Part shown: piece after piece, positions 22,930-35,728 of the stretch
How the letters are laid out: every line of letters starts with the position of its first letter
Numbering within the stretch: position 1 is the stretch's first letter
Source: Neurospora crassa OR74A
Taxonomy: Eukaryota > Ascomycota > Sordariomycetes > Sordariales > Sordariaceae
Length of the DNA: 64,000 bases
Direction: 5' to 3'
Assembly (NCBI RefSeq): GCF_000182925.2
Contig: NC_026501.1
Coordinates: 6,737,917 to 6,801,916 of the forward strand
Translations under genes and position numbers: made by a program
The notes under the pieces: generated by a model
The model's input: only the letters and a program-made list of their open reading frames with translations
What the model was told of the DNA's origin: nothing
Databases searched by the model: none

Positions 22930-22996
22930 GTCACCTTGGCGGAGTGGTTAACGCGCTGCCTTGCAGGTGAGGTTTCTTTTTTTTATCTTTTTTTTT
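22930..22996 (+). pseudogene. tRNA-like gene with internal deletion
   Basis: Bases 22930-22966 read as the 5' half of a tRNA. The acceptor strand is GTCACCT (22930-22936), followed by T8 and an A-box TGGCGGAGTGG. A D stem GCG/CGC pairs across a GGTTA loop, and an anticodon-stem strand CTGCC leads to TTGCAG, which would give anticodon GCA. No T-arm or B-box follows. Instead AGGTGA (22965-22970) appears, which can pair with TCACCT of the acceptor strand, and then T-rich runs (22977-22984, 22988-22996) that would terminate Pol III. The simplest reading is a tRNA gene that lost most of its 3' half. A long-intron tRNA is unlikely because no B-box is seen downstream. Confidence 0.4.
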
Positions 22997-23854
22997 ATCT
23001 TCTCTCCTTCTCAACCTGGACATCGATTTTGAAGAATTGTTTATGTCAGAGTTTGTTCAGATTCGCAGTTCATTCAGCTTTTATCGGTTGGCCTGGTCTC
23101 ATTCGCTCAGTTACCGACTGCCGTGTACTTCGTTGCTTGGTCCTTGCGTTGGAAGTTTCTTTGAAACTCTCACCCACCCATTTGAACCGCGCGCCGCGCG
23201 ACTGCGCCACGTGTGGCGGCGGAGCGGACCACATCTATCACAGAGACTACGTTTGGCCGGTACGTACAATACGATACTGCTGGTTTTCTGATCAGTTTGG
23301 TTATTCGATCATGAGATGGATAAGGAAGCCTTGGAGGGTTTATTGTCTTTTCAGAAGGAACTGTCCTCCGTTTAAAGCAAATGATATAGTAGAGGTATAA
23401 TAGTAAGGGTTCATGACGCTACAGAAGTCTATGATAGGTGTCCTGTTATGTTTCTCTCCGTCTCCTCCAAAGCCATTCAAAATCAGAAGATAGGTATCAC
23501 TCTGACAGCGTCTACCCGATAGGAAGCCAAACGCTTTTCCAATATTTAGTAAAGCTATAGATGTCTGGTACCAGAGTAACGAACGATCCAGAGCTGGATC
23601 TATGTGAACTTTGCATTCAGCTGCTTCTTCCGTTTGCAGTGTTGATTACCCAATTTACACGACAGTAACCAACATTAATTATTTGATAGTCTAAGAAAGA
23701 TCATGCCAGCAATGGCTCTCACAAAATGACATATACAGAGGCCACGGTGATAATTTATTTTCGTCGAATGGGTTGTCCGATTGAGTCTGATTCCTCATTT
23801 TTGAGGGCATCGCAAAATGTGACCAACCTCACGGACAATCACCTCACACTATTC
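22997..23854. other. Intergenic region, GWT1 3' flank
   Basis: This is downstream of the tRNA-like sequence and 3' of GWT1. A plus-strand frame runs through the tRNA-like sequence to 23400, but it begins at a TTG and has no domain. I see nothing else. Confidence 0.4.
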
Positions 23855-25471
23855 TCACAGCTTGATAGTAACATTGTACTCATCCAACCCAACCGCCACC
23901 GCCGTCAAAGCACCCATGTATGCAACCAGTATCCCTACCGTCGCCACCCGGCCGACATCAAGCGTTGGCACCGTCATATTGACCAGTCCCGTGAACAGGT
24001 TTGCCAGCAAAAAGATGGCTAACCCATTCCGGTTATACGCCCTCAGCACCTTGCTCGTTGCCATGTCATATAGCTCCTTTTCGGTCTTGACATCTTGAGC
24101 GCTGTAGAAGGAAGGGAAAAGCAGCGCATCCACAAGGTAAAAGGCGAGAAGCAGGACGGCGTTGGAGGCGGCCACCCAGAGCATGTACGGCAGGTTGGCC
24201 ATGCGGCGGGACACGGACAGGCCAAAGCCGTACTTGTAGTCGGTCGCGAAGAAGTAGAGAGCTATCCAGACGAGGGACCAACCGGCCATGTTGAGCAGAA
24301 GAGACCTACGTTGAACGGTGCCGCTAGTCTTGTTGTTGCTGCCGCTGATGCTGCGGCTCAAGCTCCGCGGAAGAACGAGCATGCCAGTGTCTTGGCCGGC
24401 AAGAAAGATGGCTAGATAACCAAAGAAGCTGAAGACGCCTTCCCTGTTCATAGACAAGAGATCATTTCGCGGTCCGGTCAGGATGTAGGCCTTTAGCGAA
24501 GTGGTCTCCAAAAGCACCTGATACACCACGCCCAACAGGAGGGCCAGGCCAGCGTACGAGGGAAGAACCTTGAGCGCGGACTGAAACAACGCGACGAAAG
24601 GTGGTAGGAAGCCCAGGGTGAAGAAGAAGTTCCAGTGCACGCCGTACTCTGTCACATGCTCAGCGTAGTCCAGCCCCTTGACGCTCAGCAGGCGGATGAA
24701 GCCCAGCACGAGGAGCGGCAGAGAGTGGCGCAGCGATGTCTTGAGGCGGGTGCTCAGGGGTGCGGCCTTGCCCTCGGCGCGCTCCTTGAGGACCGGCCGT
24801 GAAGCGACAACGCCGGCCGAAAATACGAAGGAGCCCACGCCCATGTCCATCAGCGAAGTGCCCCATGTCTCGACCTTGGCGAAGCGGCGGGGGAACAGAC
24901 GAAAGTCAACGGCAAGGATGCAGATACAGGTGACGATAAGCATGTTGCCGCGGTAGTTGGTCAGGAAGGGCTTGGTCGAGAGGACCCCAAGCGGTTGCTC
25001 CGAGGAGCTCTTCTTGGACTGGGCATTGGGAGGAAGCTGGGGCTTCTTCTTTCGGGTATGAGCGGGGACGAGATAGACAAAGGCGGCGACTGTGAGGAGA
25101 AGTAGGTTAAGGAGCAGGGGCGCGGAGGAGTATAGCGTCACTGAGAGCAGGAGAGCGCCGACGTTGAGGAGAAAGTCGATGGCATAGCCTAGTGGTGTGT
25201 AGGGCCTGAAAAAGGATTGTCGAGCTTGGAGGACGGACCAGACGAGCGAAACGACCTAGTAGAAAGACAGCGATTAGCTCCGGTCATTCGACTTGTGACA
25301 TGATTACACGGACAGCAGTATCCTATTCCGATCCTCCCGGGGGGTGTTGTTTCATACAGGTGCTACGGCGCAGACTTGTGCGATTTCCGAGACGGATCCT
25401 CCTGACAGGTTTGAGACAAAGTCCTCTTTGAGCTGCTTATAGCTCTGGGCTGTTGTCGAATCGATGGCCAT
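23855..25471 (-). CDS. GWT1: GPI-anchor inositol acyltransferase Gwt1
   Basis: Two exons: 25471-25358 and 25255-23855. The intron is 25256-25357 (102 bp; donor GTATGA, branch GCTAAT, acceptor CTACTAG). The product is 504 aa, close to the family's usual length. The start [20 protein letters not shown] and the following [12 protein letters not shown] match the conserved N-terminus of Gwt1/PIG-W. About a dozen hydrophobic spans follow, with the conserved blocks [45 protein letters not shown] and [12 protein letters not shown], and [17 protein letters not shown] further on. The enzyme acylates the inositol of glucosaminyl-phosphatidylinositol in the ER membrane, an early step of GPI-anchor synthesis needed for cell-wall mannoproteins. 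The family is the target of the antifungal class that includes manogepix. It is divergent from the gene starting at 26654. Confidence 0.95.
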
Positions 25472-26653
25472 GGAGGGCGAGGGTCGAGCAGCCGTTCGAC
25501 GTGCTCAACAAGGCGCCAACGTTCGAGAATGACGGGATTTGATGGGCGGCCGTGGGAGATGGGAAGGGTGAAGCTCGACGGCTAACGACACATTGCTCCG
25601 GGCGGGAAGTGATTGGCCTTTTTCTTTTTTGTTTCCTCGCTTGGAACGGATGGTGGAAAACGAGAGTTGTCAGAATGAGAAAATTGGTCGCGATGACAAG
25701 TGGAAGTTGGAACCAAGTTTCCCAGCTGGTCTCGGCCTTCCAGTTTGTCATGCGCGGAAGGAAGCGACTGAGCTGTTGTTCAACGACGACGTCGACCAAT
25801 CGTGGAGGGGACCTGCCTGAAGCTTCAAGGTGCCAAGACCAATCCCAACGGCCTTGGGGTCACCTTGTAGAGCCGCAGGGAGCGATCCTGTCCAGCAGCA
25901 CAGACCACTGTGCATTTGAGGCTTACAGGGGGCCTAGCTGGTGCCTGGCCTGTCCGGCATCCTGGCACTTCCTTCATCATGTAAACACGCACCGGGCAAC
26001 CAACTCGAAACATGCTGTCTCCAACTTAAGGTTGATCGACTTTCAACTTCACATGCTCTACTTACCAACCTAGCTTCCAGCGTTTGCAATTCCAGCGCCC
26101 ATGTCTCACAGTTCGGTTGGTCTGCCGAATGGCACGAATGGAATCCAACGCCCAACCTCGGCTCTCAACATATATTCTCCTCGGTTCCACATTCTGACGG
26201 CGCCTCGTCGTCTTTCTTTGTTCGGTCGTGTCCCATTGCAGCGGTAAGCTGAAGAGGTAGCTTGGCCTGTTGCATCAGATATTTCACAGCTCAGACTCTA
26301 CACACATCGTTTTGTCTTTGTTCAATATCTGCCATATATCACCGAGGAGCTTTGTCATGCAGGACTGAATCTGACTCCACGGCTCGAGAAGTTGGTTCCT
26401 TTCAAAGCAGCTCCTTTCTTTGACTCCGTCACCCGTCAAGGAAGACGACACAGACGCAGGCCGACAAAAGACAAAAAGATGGACGCGTCCGTTATCATTA
26501 CCATGCTCTCACCAAGAAACCAGCAACAACCTCTTGGCCGATCTGCACCAAACATATACTACTGACTGAACCTCGAACCACTACCCGCCAACCAGTTCAT
26601 CTGTGTCTCGTTGAGGTTGTCAGGGTTCAAAACAGCAAAGCCGGCTAATCAAT
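25472..26653. other. Divergent promoter region
   Basis: Bidirectional region of about 1.2 kb between GWT1 (minus) and the 26654 gene (plus). It probably holds both 5' UTRs. I see no coding frame with an ATG and good support, and no clear TATA box close to either start. Confidence 0.5.
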
Positions 26654-27833
26654 ATGGAGACACGGACAAGAGCACGGCCAACACTAGAGCCAGTGCAAAC
26701 CAGACTATTGCACCATGGATCGCCTGGATCGCCACGTCGTCGTCCGTCTATTTTCGAGCCAGCACTGAGGTCCCATTGTCTCCCAAGTCCTCTCCATTTG
26801 AGCACGCCAGGACTGGACCAAGGAATGAGGCGGCACGAGCGAGCAATGCTGGACAGTCTCGATCAGCGGAGACCTTCTCAGGCTCGCAAAGACTCTGCTC
26901 ACTTGCTGCCCCCGATCCCCGAGCAAAGTCCACCATCACGAGAACGCCCGTATGATGCCTACTCACCTCCTCCTACCTTGGCAGCTCGGACTCGCAATCA
27001 CCTCCTGTACGGAATTTCCGATTCCCACCTTTCACCTACTAGCACTCATGCGGGTATAGGGCGCCGCCAGTCGATGCCCACGGGTGTGCCATCAGCGTTA
27101 CCCACATCGATACCTTCGGCAGCGTTACCATCACCCGTGCGGGCCGTGCATCGGCAAATTGGCATAGGCCGACAAAAGGCTCAGGAGCTTCATGGAAGGC
27201 ATATCTTTCAAGGATGTTTTGTCAAGGCAGTCGATCTCCGGAAATTTAGCGAGAGCTCAGCAAGTGGCGATAATACAGCTCTCCGAGAGGTGGTGATGGA
27301 TGATATGGGTCAGAAACTCAGATATGCTGCGAGAGCATGGTCGCCTGGAAAACCTGAAGGTCGTCACTTTATCAAGTACTTTTCCCAGGCAGAACTGAGA
27401 AAGGCCATACCAAAAGACGCCCCGGAGCCATTGGTCGTACCCAGGCATGCAACAGATCACCCAAGTCCGAGGAGAGCTTCTCTCAGCACCTCTCAGAGGC
27501 GCCGTTTGGATAAGGAGCATCGTCGATCGTCCGCCCCGATGCAATCAGCAGACCCGTGGAGCGAAATGGCACTACCAATTCGTAAGTGCTTTCATTCGTA
27601 CCTCCCATCAGCATGTTATTAATCTCGTCATAGACTATCATCTAGCACGCTACTTCTTCCCGCTTGTTGCTGTATATCTGCAGAGTGGGAATGTCGAACC
27701 TGAGGACATCTTGGAACTGCCGATGCCTCACCCAAAGGCGTGGTATCAAACCTTCCGCTACGCGTGTACTGAGCAGGGAGAGTTAACGGATGCCATCAGG
27801 GAGAACATCAAACACCTAGGAGGGAGAGTGTGA
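26654..27833 (+). CDS. Conserved-looking hypothetical protein
   Basis: Two exons: 26654-27581 and 27634-27833. The intron is 27582-27633 (52 bp; donor GTAAGT, acceptor GTCATAG). The product is 375 aa. The start ATG is in good context (AATATGG). The first ~180 residues are Pro/Arg/Ser-rich and probably disordered (SPRRRPSIFEP, PPIPEQSPPSRERPYDAYSPPP). A folded-looking region follows at about 180-275 (HIFQGCFVKAVDLRKFSES, VVMDDMGQKLRYAARAWSPG, GRHFIKYFSQAELRKAIP). After another basic patch, the spliced C-terminus (IHYHLARYFFPLVAVYLQSG, VEPEDILELPMPHPKAWYQTF) looks helical. The frame is maintained across the intron with sensible residues on both sides. I do not recognise the family. The promoter is shared with GWT1. 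Confidence 0.7.
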
Positions 27834-30800
27834 ATGGAGCGAACTGCCTCATTGTGCATACCAGAAATAGCCGTATAACGAGTGTTGGGTTGTGAAATAG
27901 TCTAGGACAAAAGGAAAGCGGCTTATAGTCGAAGCAGCAATGTCATATGATCCCAGACGGGAACTCCGCTACCATATTTGTGGCTTCTATCCTTGTGCGT
28001 CTTTGTTTGTGAACCTCATCCTTTGCCTTTCAAAATCCGCTTCCACGAGCAGATAAGCGAACCACGACCAACAGTAACTCGCCGATTATCACTATCCCGC
28101 TCAACCACCAACTGCACTCGGGGACACCTACAGAGGCTATTGAACCCTTTGTCAGGGCACGTTGGTGACATCTCAACCAAGCTGGCATCTGCCCCTGCCT
28201 TTTGATTCGCATACATTTTCCAAATGACAAGCTCCTGAAGCACTAGAGGAGAAAGCCATCGCCCGCTTGTTGCCACCACCTTACACGTACACTTGGTTTT
28301 ATCTCCAAACCATCAAGGTTTGACGAGTGCTGGACCTGTACCAACCGGGGCTGCCCTCCAATATACACGATAGTCTTGTGGCGGCGAATAAATGGCAACA
28401 TGTCTTTGAGGACTGCCTCGCCCATGTACACTGATGACTGATACAAAGCCTCGGCTACTCTCATACGAGCTGTGAACCAGTATCAGAACCAACGGTTGAA
28501 GAGATACAGCCGAAAGAGACATCTACAGAATATTTCTAGACTTTTCTAGGACAGTAAAAAAACAGGTATACCCAGTTGGTGTCCTATCTCACTGTGTTTC
28601 GCAGCTACAATGCCCCAAAGTCATTCATACAACTGCCCCTTTCTATTCTGAACCAGCTCCGTGGTGCTTGCCTTCTCAGGAGCATTCACGCTGCCCCCTT
28701 TGGCACGCAATTTAGTTTGTGAGATAACCCAACATATAGTCAGCCTTTTGTGCAGTGAAGGTGTTTATCTGGCTAGATGACCCCGATGGATGTCCAGTTT
28801 ACATACACCCAAGCACATGACATTCAGACCTACCTTTCAGCCAACTCACAGAACATGTTAAAGAAAAGGCTGTGCTCTGAAGACTCAAGTTGTAGCCATT
28901 GTCTACCATCTTCGTCATACTACCTTTCATGTCGTTGATAACAATTCTCTGTGTAGCTTACGGTCTGTGTTTTCCTGGCCTACATCCGGGACTGATTCTA
29001 GTGGCTGGGTTCTCGTGTCTTTCCGTCCAGAGTCCTACTTTTGCTGTCTACTGACTCTAAAACAACTGCGATGGGACATGGCTTCTGATCCCTCCTTGTT
29101 AGCCCAATGCGACGGGCTATATTCATCAATGACACCATCGCGATCATCTTCACAATATCAAAAGTTTCAATCTTTTGTATCTTCCGTACACTGTTCATGA
29201 TTAACCTAACGGAGTAGGGCCACCTGAGGCCCCCAACGCGAAAGTACAAATATTAATAGGTACCTTACATCTACTCTCAGTTCCCATTTACATGACCTGT
29301 CTATCACTCTTCTCGGGGTCGTATCGCTGAACTCTTCGAGGACCCTGCTTTCCAGTTTATTCGAACAGGCACATTCTTGCGTCACGGCAGGTTACTGATG
29401 CCAAGTCTAAGACCACGTATGCGCATTCAATAGCAATCTTTTTACTCACTACCTCTACTTATCTACGATTTGACGGCATTACTGGACTCCTCTAATAAAG
29501 TTTGAAGATCGAGGCACGCCTTGTGTCAGCGACTGGTCATCAGCGTAACCTCGATGGATGATGAATGTCTTGGTTGTTGTCTTCTAACTTATTGAGGGAG
29601 TTGAAGACTCCGTTGACGAGCCTTGTATATGGCTCATGCTCAGGGGTAGCTGCTTCCCTCAACGGGTACTGCTTCCCTCAACGGGTCTCGTAGTTCCCTC
29701 ACGGGAGACCCCGTGTCAGGTCAGCCCAAGCGTGGGAGTCACGACTGCCATGTCCGTCTTTACCTCTATGAGGGCACGAACATCAACACGCATCCTCCAT
29801 ATTTCAGTCTCCTTTGGACTTTATCTTCTCCAATCTGCTGCATCTTTTTACTATCTCGGGACATTCGTCACTTCTTTACCTGTCGCGGTACATCCACCCA
29901 GTCTTACACCTTTGACAGTACACATTCCTATCTCCCATCTTCTGTCCGCTCACCGAGACCGGCATGATCAATTACTTGACTGGCACCGATCTCCAAGGTT
30001 TTTGTCTGTCGCTCCTTACCGCATACCGTGGTTCAGCATCTCGATCAATCTCTCGTTACGTACAACCACGTTCACAAGCACGGTCTGCTAAGACACCACC
30101 ACCTGCATGACCACGCCGACACTAATCTCATCGAGATTGTGCTTTTCATAGAGGTTTGGATGCGACCTTGACGCAAAAACACGAAAAAAAATATGAGTGA
30201 TCGTCGTGGACATTGTCTTATGAGGCCTTCCAAGAAATCGCTCTCACCTTGATTAGCTCGCTGTGAACCATCGAGCTGCAAGTTATGGTTATGGCTCCCT
30301 TCATCAAGATCCTCCCTCAAACCCCAGCACCTCGATCTTCAGGCCAGGCCCCGGAAGCCTCAAATCGCTAATCTTTATCCTATCTCGATCCTTCGCGACG
30401 AGATTTTCCCACACAGTATCCGTGAGTGTTCAATTTGCTCTTTCTGAAAGCAAAAAGCTGCACAGTGTACAAGAACGAGTTTCCACTCCGTTGATGGAGC
30501 CCGTTTTCTCGTCGAACTCAACGACAAAGCCAAGACCATGGATAAACCCACTCTCCACAGCTCACAATCCACACAGTTTCTACACAAAAGATCTTGTGAA
30601 TTAATGACCCAGAATCAACACTATCGACGGCAACGCAAGGTCAGGGGCAGCGCATAAGTCTACGTAAGTCTCACTACAGCGCATGCTAATTTCCGGGCGG
30701 ATGGAGTACCACCGGGGCCTGCATCGAACTCAGATCAGGATATCCGGATGGACAGAGGAGTTGCCTTTGCTACGTAGTGTGTAGTTGACTTTGGCGAGTC

Positions 30801-33800
30801 TCTGTTCATGTAGTACGTATTAGTCTAGACAGCCGAGAGCTAGATGCAGGCTCGAGGACCGCAAATATGTCAAGCGGAGGAAAAGTCTTACCTCAAGCGA
30901 ACGAAGGCTTTGGAATAAATATAGGTACATATGGCCCTCGACAACTGAGGGTCCTTTTCTGTATCGGCCCTCCGATCAGTTTCGGACTTAAAAAAAAAAA
31001 ACGTCACCGGAGACATAGTATGACAACAACAGTCTCTCTCCCCACACACACAAAGACACCCACAGCTCGCTGTGGATATCTTTCCAAATCAAAACCACCA
31101 GGCCACTTCCCTAACAGGCTACTTACCGACACACGCCATCCCACATCAACAAGGTCCAGGCCTGTCCTGCTGAGGAACTATCGGGGAGGGATGTGTTTCA
31201 AGGGTCTTCCCCCTTCAGCCCTTTTGACGTGGTCCCCTGAACCTAGATAGTGCGTCTAGTACGGAACTTTAGCGTTGTACACTTTCATGGTTCTCCGTTT
31301 TCCGTCTGCAGAACCGCAGAACGAGTGGTCCATCTTGCTTTCAGTTCTCGCTTCTTGCCGTTTTCTCAACGTCTGTTTGTATACAATCACCCGCGAAGTA
31401 CCTATATTAACTCACAGGGTGCAAAGAAAAGAGACTCGAGGAAAACAGAACTTCGATCTGTTGGACGCACCAGAACTAGGCGGCCCTTTTCGAGGGAGAG
31501 GGAATCGAGGAATTGTTACCTCCCTTCCTCACGCGTTACTACTGCGAGCGCTACAGTTTTCCCATAACACCGGGACCTAACATAGGCCATCCTTGCCAAA
31601 TTGCTACACAAGTCTCACAAGTGGCATGTTGAATGGACACAACGCAGGACTGTGTGTTGACATGTCGACCTTACGTAAAGCATGCTTTAAACAGATATCA
31701 TGTATTGGAAAACTTCATGATCATGGAGTCCAGGTCAGTTGCCGAAGCTGGAAATGCAAGCTTGTGTGTCAACGTATGTAGAAAGCCCGAACGAAGTCTT
31801 TGCCAATGTTTTTTTCCCACCATTCAGCAGTACCGAGCACAATGGAGAAAGCAGGTACAGCTCAGACAAAAAGATGGCCAGATGTAGGTACATACGTACA
31901 TACCTTAGTAGCTATGACTACCTCTAGCTACCTACCATGTATGTTTTGCACAGCTGTATCTCGAGAGACATCAGGACCTGCTCCGGAATTAAAAGCTGGA
32001 GATAGAATAGATACTAGGAACAGGTGCTGGGAAATAATCGTTACCCAGCCCTAGGTATCCGCTTGATCCCGGAATGGTTGGCGAAGCCGAATGTTCAGGG
32101 TATATACGATGTCTTTCGGACATCAATCGTGAGGTGGTGGGATGAATCTCAACCCAGAAGAGGAAAGAACGAGATATGGCCTGAGAACATCAAAATCCTA
32201 GCATCCCGGGATGTCTTGATTGCTGCCGGTTCGTTACTGTTCTTGAGCATTGTGACTACATCATGCTCTTTTATTTTTGTTTATTCTTTTAAGTTGTTGT
32301 ATACCACCTTTTTGATCACCTGTCCATCCACACTCTGGTTGATCAGAGTATGCAAATGTGCCTTTTACGCTTCTCGCTTTCACGATTTTCCCCAGGATCA
32401 CTTAGTTAGTTCACGGACAAAGCTGGAGCTGACTAGATACTTTACCCGTAAATACACAAGTAGTACACTGGAAGCCCACTGATGCCTACATGTACAGATA
32501 TAATCTCATGCGAACATTGTTCTTAGCAGACTCACTTCCTTTCTTTGCTTCCCCACTCAATGGAAATCCCCTCCCCCCCCAAGTTGCTCCAAGTTGCTCC
32601 AAGTTGTAGCAGAGTTTTTCCCTTCTTTGTGCGCACTCCCAATTATCAATATGCTTACATCCATCATCCATGTCACTTGTTTTCGACGGTCCAGTTAGAT
32701 GCCCATCCGAGTTTTCTGCGCCCCATAGTATCTCTTTGGGCCCAAAACACCGGAGTGGAAGGCCGCCTGTAGCGGTCTGAGTGAGTGAAGTTAGGTGATC
32801 CCATTTCCAAGAATGACCGAACGAAACAACGAATGGATCTGTATTCGTTGAAGGTGAGAGATTGTGCACAGAGCAGATACCTACCGCAGATAGTCCTCAT
32901 CTATGTATGCCTCAACTATATCCGATCCGTTTTGTCTCATAGATCTCATTACCAATAACCCCAGGCACCTATAGACAGGGCGCCTACGCTATGTAACCGT
33001 CCTCGCCTTAACATCTTTCCCCCTCCTAACGTGACCCAATCCTCTCGTATGAATCCGAGCGTGTCTCGCCTGTTCCTGACGGGGACTACGGATAGATTCG
33101 GCGTAACCCACACACAGACATAGACAGGTAGAGCCACAAGAGCACACACACACATATGGCCCGCCTCCCTCCGGTGCTTCCTCTAGTCTGCCTAGGTAAG
33201 TAGGTACCTCGGGGGCCTTTCCTGCGAACCCGCGGCGGACCTGCGTCTCAGTTCAGAAGGGGGGGGGCAAACTAACAGGTACGCTATACGCATCGTACAT
33301 ATGTACCTTATACGTGTCGTGACGAGCGTCGGCCAAGTGTTGCTTGTTGTTCCCCGGGGATCTGGGTCCTTTCTCCTCCCCTTACATGCGGACCCCTTTT
33401 TGCCTGCATATGTCCCCCCCTCCCCTTCCCCCCATCTTTGGTCCCTTTCTAAGAGGCCTTCCAAAGGAACCTATCGCCATTTTTTTTTTCTGATATCTGG
33501 GTACAACGGAAGAAGACAGAGAGAAGGAGTGATATGAGTGGCTTCCAGGACTTGAGATACCCCATCTGAACCAGTCTTGAGTTTGACTGAAAGAGAATGA
33601 GTGGAAGGGCGGAGGACACTAAGGCACCTTGGTTCAAATGCATTGCTGAGAGGGGAGGGGGGCGGAACAGAAGGTGGACGTTGAAAGTGTGTTTTCTCAA
33701 AGTCCTGTTAGACATACGTTAAATGGAGGTACGGTACCATTTTCAGGTTCCTCTGGGTAACAAGAAGTCAGCAGTAACAGAATATCTGGCACGCTTCGAC

Positions 33801-34979
33801 TTATGGACCAACTTGATTATTGAATACGTTAGGCGTTGCGATGTTGTCTTGTTGTCGTTGTCTGCCCCGAGCGTTGCCGTTGCCGCTCAAGGAGAGTTCG
33901 AAAGCAGCAAAGCAAGGAGTATCCCCGGGGCAGTCTGCCTCATAAGCATCAGGTGAGGTCAGGTTACTTTTTAAAAAGTAGATTGAGCTTCCTGCACACT
34001 TTGATAATGGTTACCTACCTCACTGTGTAGCATTGTGCAGTATGTATGCCAATATCACAATGTTACCGTTGTCGGCAGTGTTACTACCCTAGGGTCTGAT
34101 TGTCTTCCTTCTTGCCGGTCAATCTGGACGCCTTGAGTTTGTTGTACTGTGCAATAGCATGGTACATTGACATGTATGATGGTGTCAAAGAATGGCGCCG
34201 AAGCAAAGAATTCGAAAAGCAAAAACAAGGGGGAGAATCACAAACAAAACCACCAAAAAAAATAAAAAATAAAAAGACGTAAAGCCAATAAGATGAATCC
34301 ATTCGCACCGTTTCAAGCCACCCCGAGGCCGTCCCGCCTCTCTTTCTAAGCTGTCTAAGCTACACTGACAGTCATCGTAGCCCTCAAGGTTCTTTTTTTT
34401 CCGAGATACGTGAAGAAACCTTACAAAAGAAAAGAGGAGAGATAAAAATAAAGTAAAACACCGTATCCCGTGCAGTGAGACCAGTGGGGGTTCTGCAGGT
34501 GACTTCACCAGCGCACCTACATGGTACTTTTTGCATGCTTCCTCCGAAGCCAATGAACAACATTACTGGCGCAATAACTCATCACTTTGTACCCTCTTGG
34601 GGGGTCCTCAGCTTGCGACCTAGCGATGTGATGACGCACGTGCTTAGGCTCTACCCGTTTGTGCCGTTGGTGCAAGAGGAAACGGTTGAGGGGAAAAACT
34701 GAACAAGACGGAGGAGAGAACTGAACGAAATGTGCCCACCTGGGCCAGGCCTGAAACGAGGTCTTCAACTGTTTCGTTGATAATCTCACCCCGCATCATA
34801 TTTTAGCAGCTGAGAGAGAGAGAGAGAGATTTCTGTTCGGCACCCCTCTCCCCAGCCTCCGTTGTCAAGCAGTTTCTCACAATTACAACATCTCCACCTG
34901 CCCCAGCTTCATCTCCGTCTTTTAACCAGGAATCGTAGAGAAACAAACCGAGAGGCCGGCTTCTTTTGCTTTCCTGACT
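27834..34979. other. Gene-poor region, left part
   Basis: About 7 kb in which I see no gene I can defend. Repeats include a 19-bp tandem (CTGCTTCCCTCAACGGGT at 29650-29667 and 29669-29686, with a degenerate third copy to about 29707). AAGTTGCTCC is repeated in tandem at 32581-32606. A GA dinucleotide run lies at about 34810-34829. Open frames here mostly lack an ATG (for example the 152-codon frame at 32024 begins at GTG and has no internal Met). No transposase, reverse transcriptase or viral-like protein is visible. Confidence 0.4.
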
Positions 34980-35689
34980 ATGATGGACGTTGAGGTGGGT
35001 GCTACTTCATCCGGTGCGGATCCTGGGGCTTCCTTGTCACATCTTCCTCAATCATCGGGCTCCCATCCCCCGTTCGTTACAGGCTCGTCAATGGTGGTCC
35101 TCCTCTCGTCGCCGTGTCTTTTCCCACGATTACGGCCCCAACCTCTTCCGGACAACGGAGCGCTGCCCCGATTGCGGATCCAGATTACGGAACCCACTTG
35201 CGGTATATTGTGGATCACCGGATTGCGGGATTGCGGACTCTCCGCAAAAAAAGTTCGGCTCATGGAGGGGATTCCCTGGCCTTCGTCTGTCTCTCTCCAT
35301 CTCTCGTTTGCGGGCTTTTGGCAATAACGACGGACGAACCCCATCCACTTTCACTTTGGAGCAACGGTGCAATTTGCTACAGCATGCATGCTGTCGGCTC
35401 TCCTGCCCAATCTTCCAAAAGCTTCACAATCTCTTCCTCCACTCTCACTCCCAACTTTACAATCTCAACAACAAACTGCCGTGCTTGCTGTCTTATTTCC
35501 CACTTCACGATGCCGGCATCTTCCCGGTACAACCCCGCAGCCGGCCGACGAGGGACCGCCTCCGCGAGGCCTAGTCTCATCAGCTTGTCCGCATTTGAAC
35601 TACCTCTCTCCTCACACACGCCCTTCACAGGCAAACGAATCTGCGAGTAAGGTCCGGTTATGTCGGCTTTGCTTCCCCTCCCCCCCCTT

Positions 35690-35728
<39 letters not shown>

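Noticed and set aside
32024-32482. 152-codon frame with two hydrophobic stretches
   Set aside because: It begins at GTG and contains no Met at all. No intron model supplies an ATG, and there is no family resemblance.
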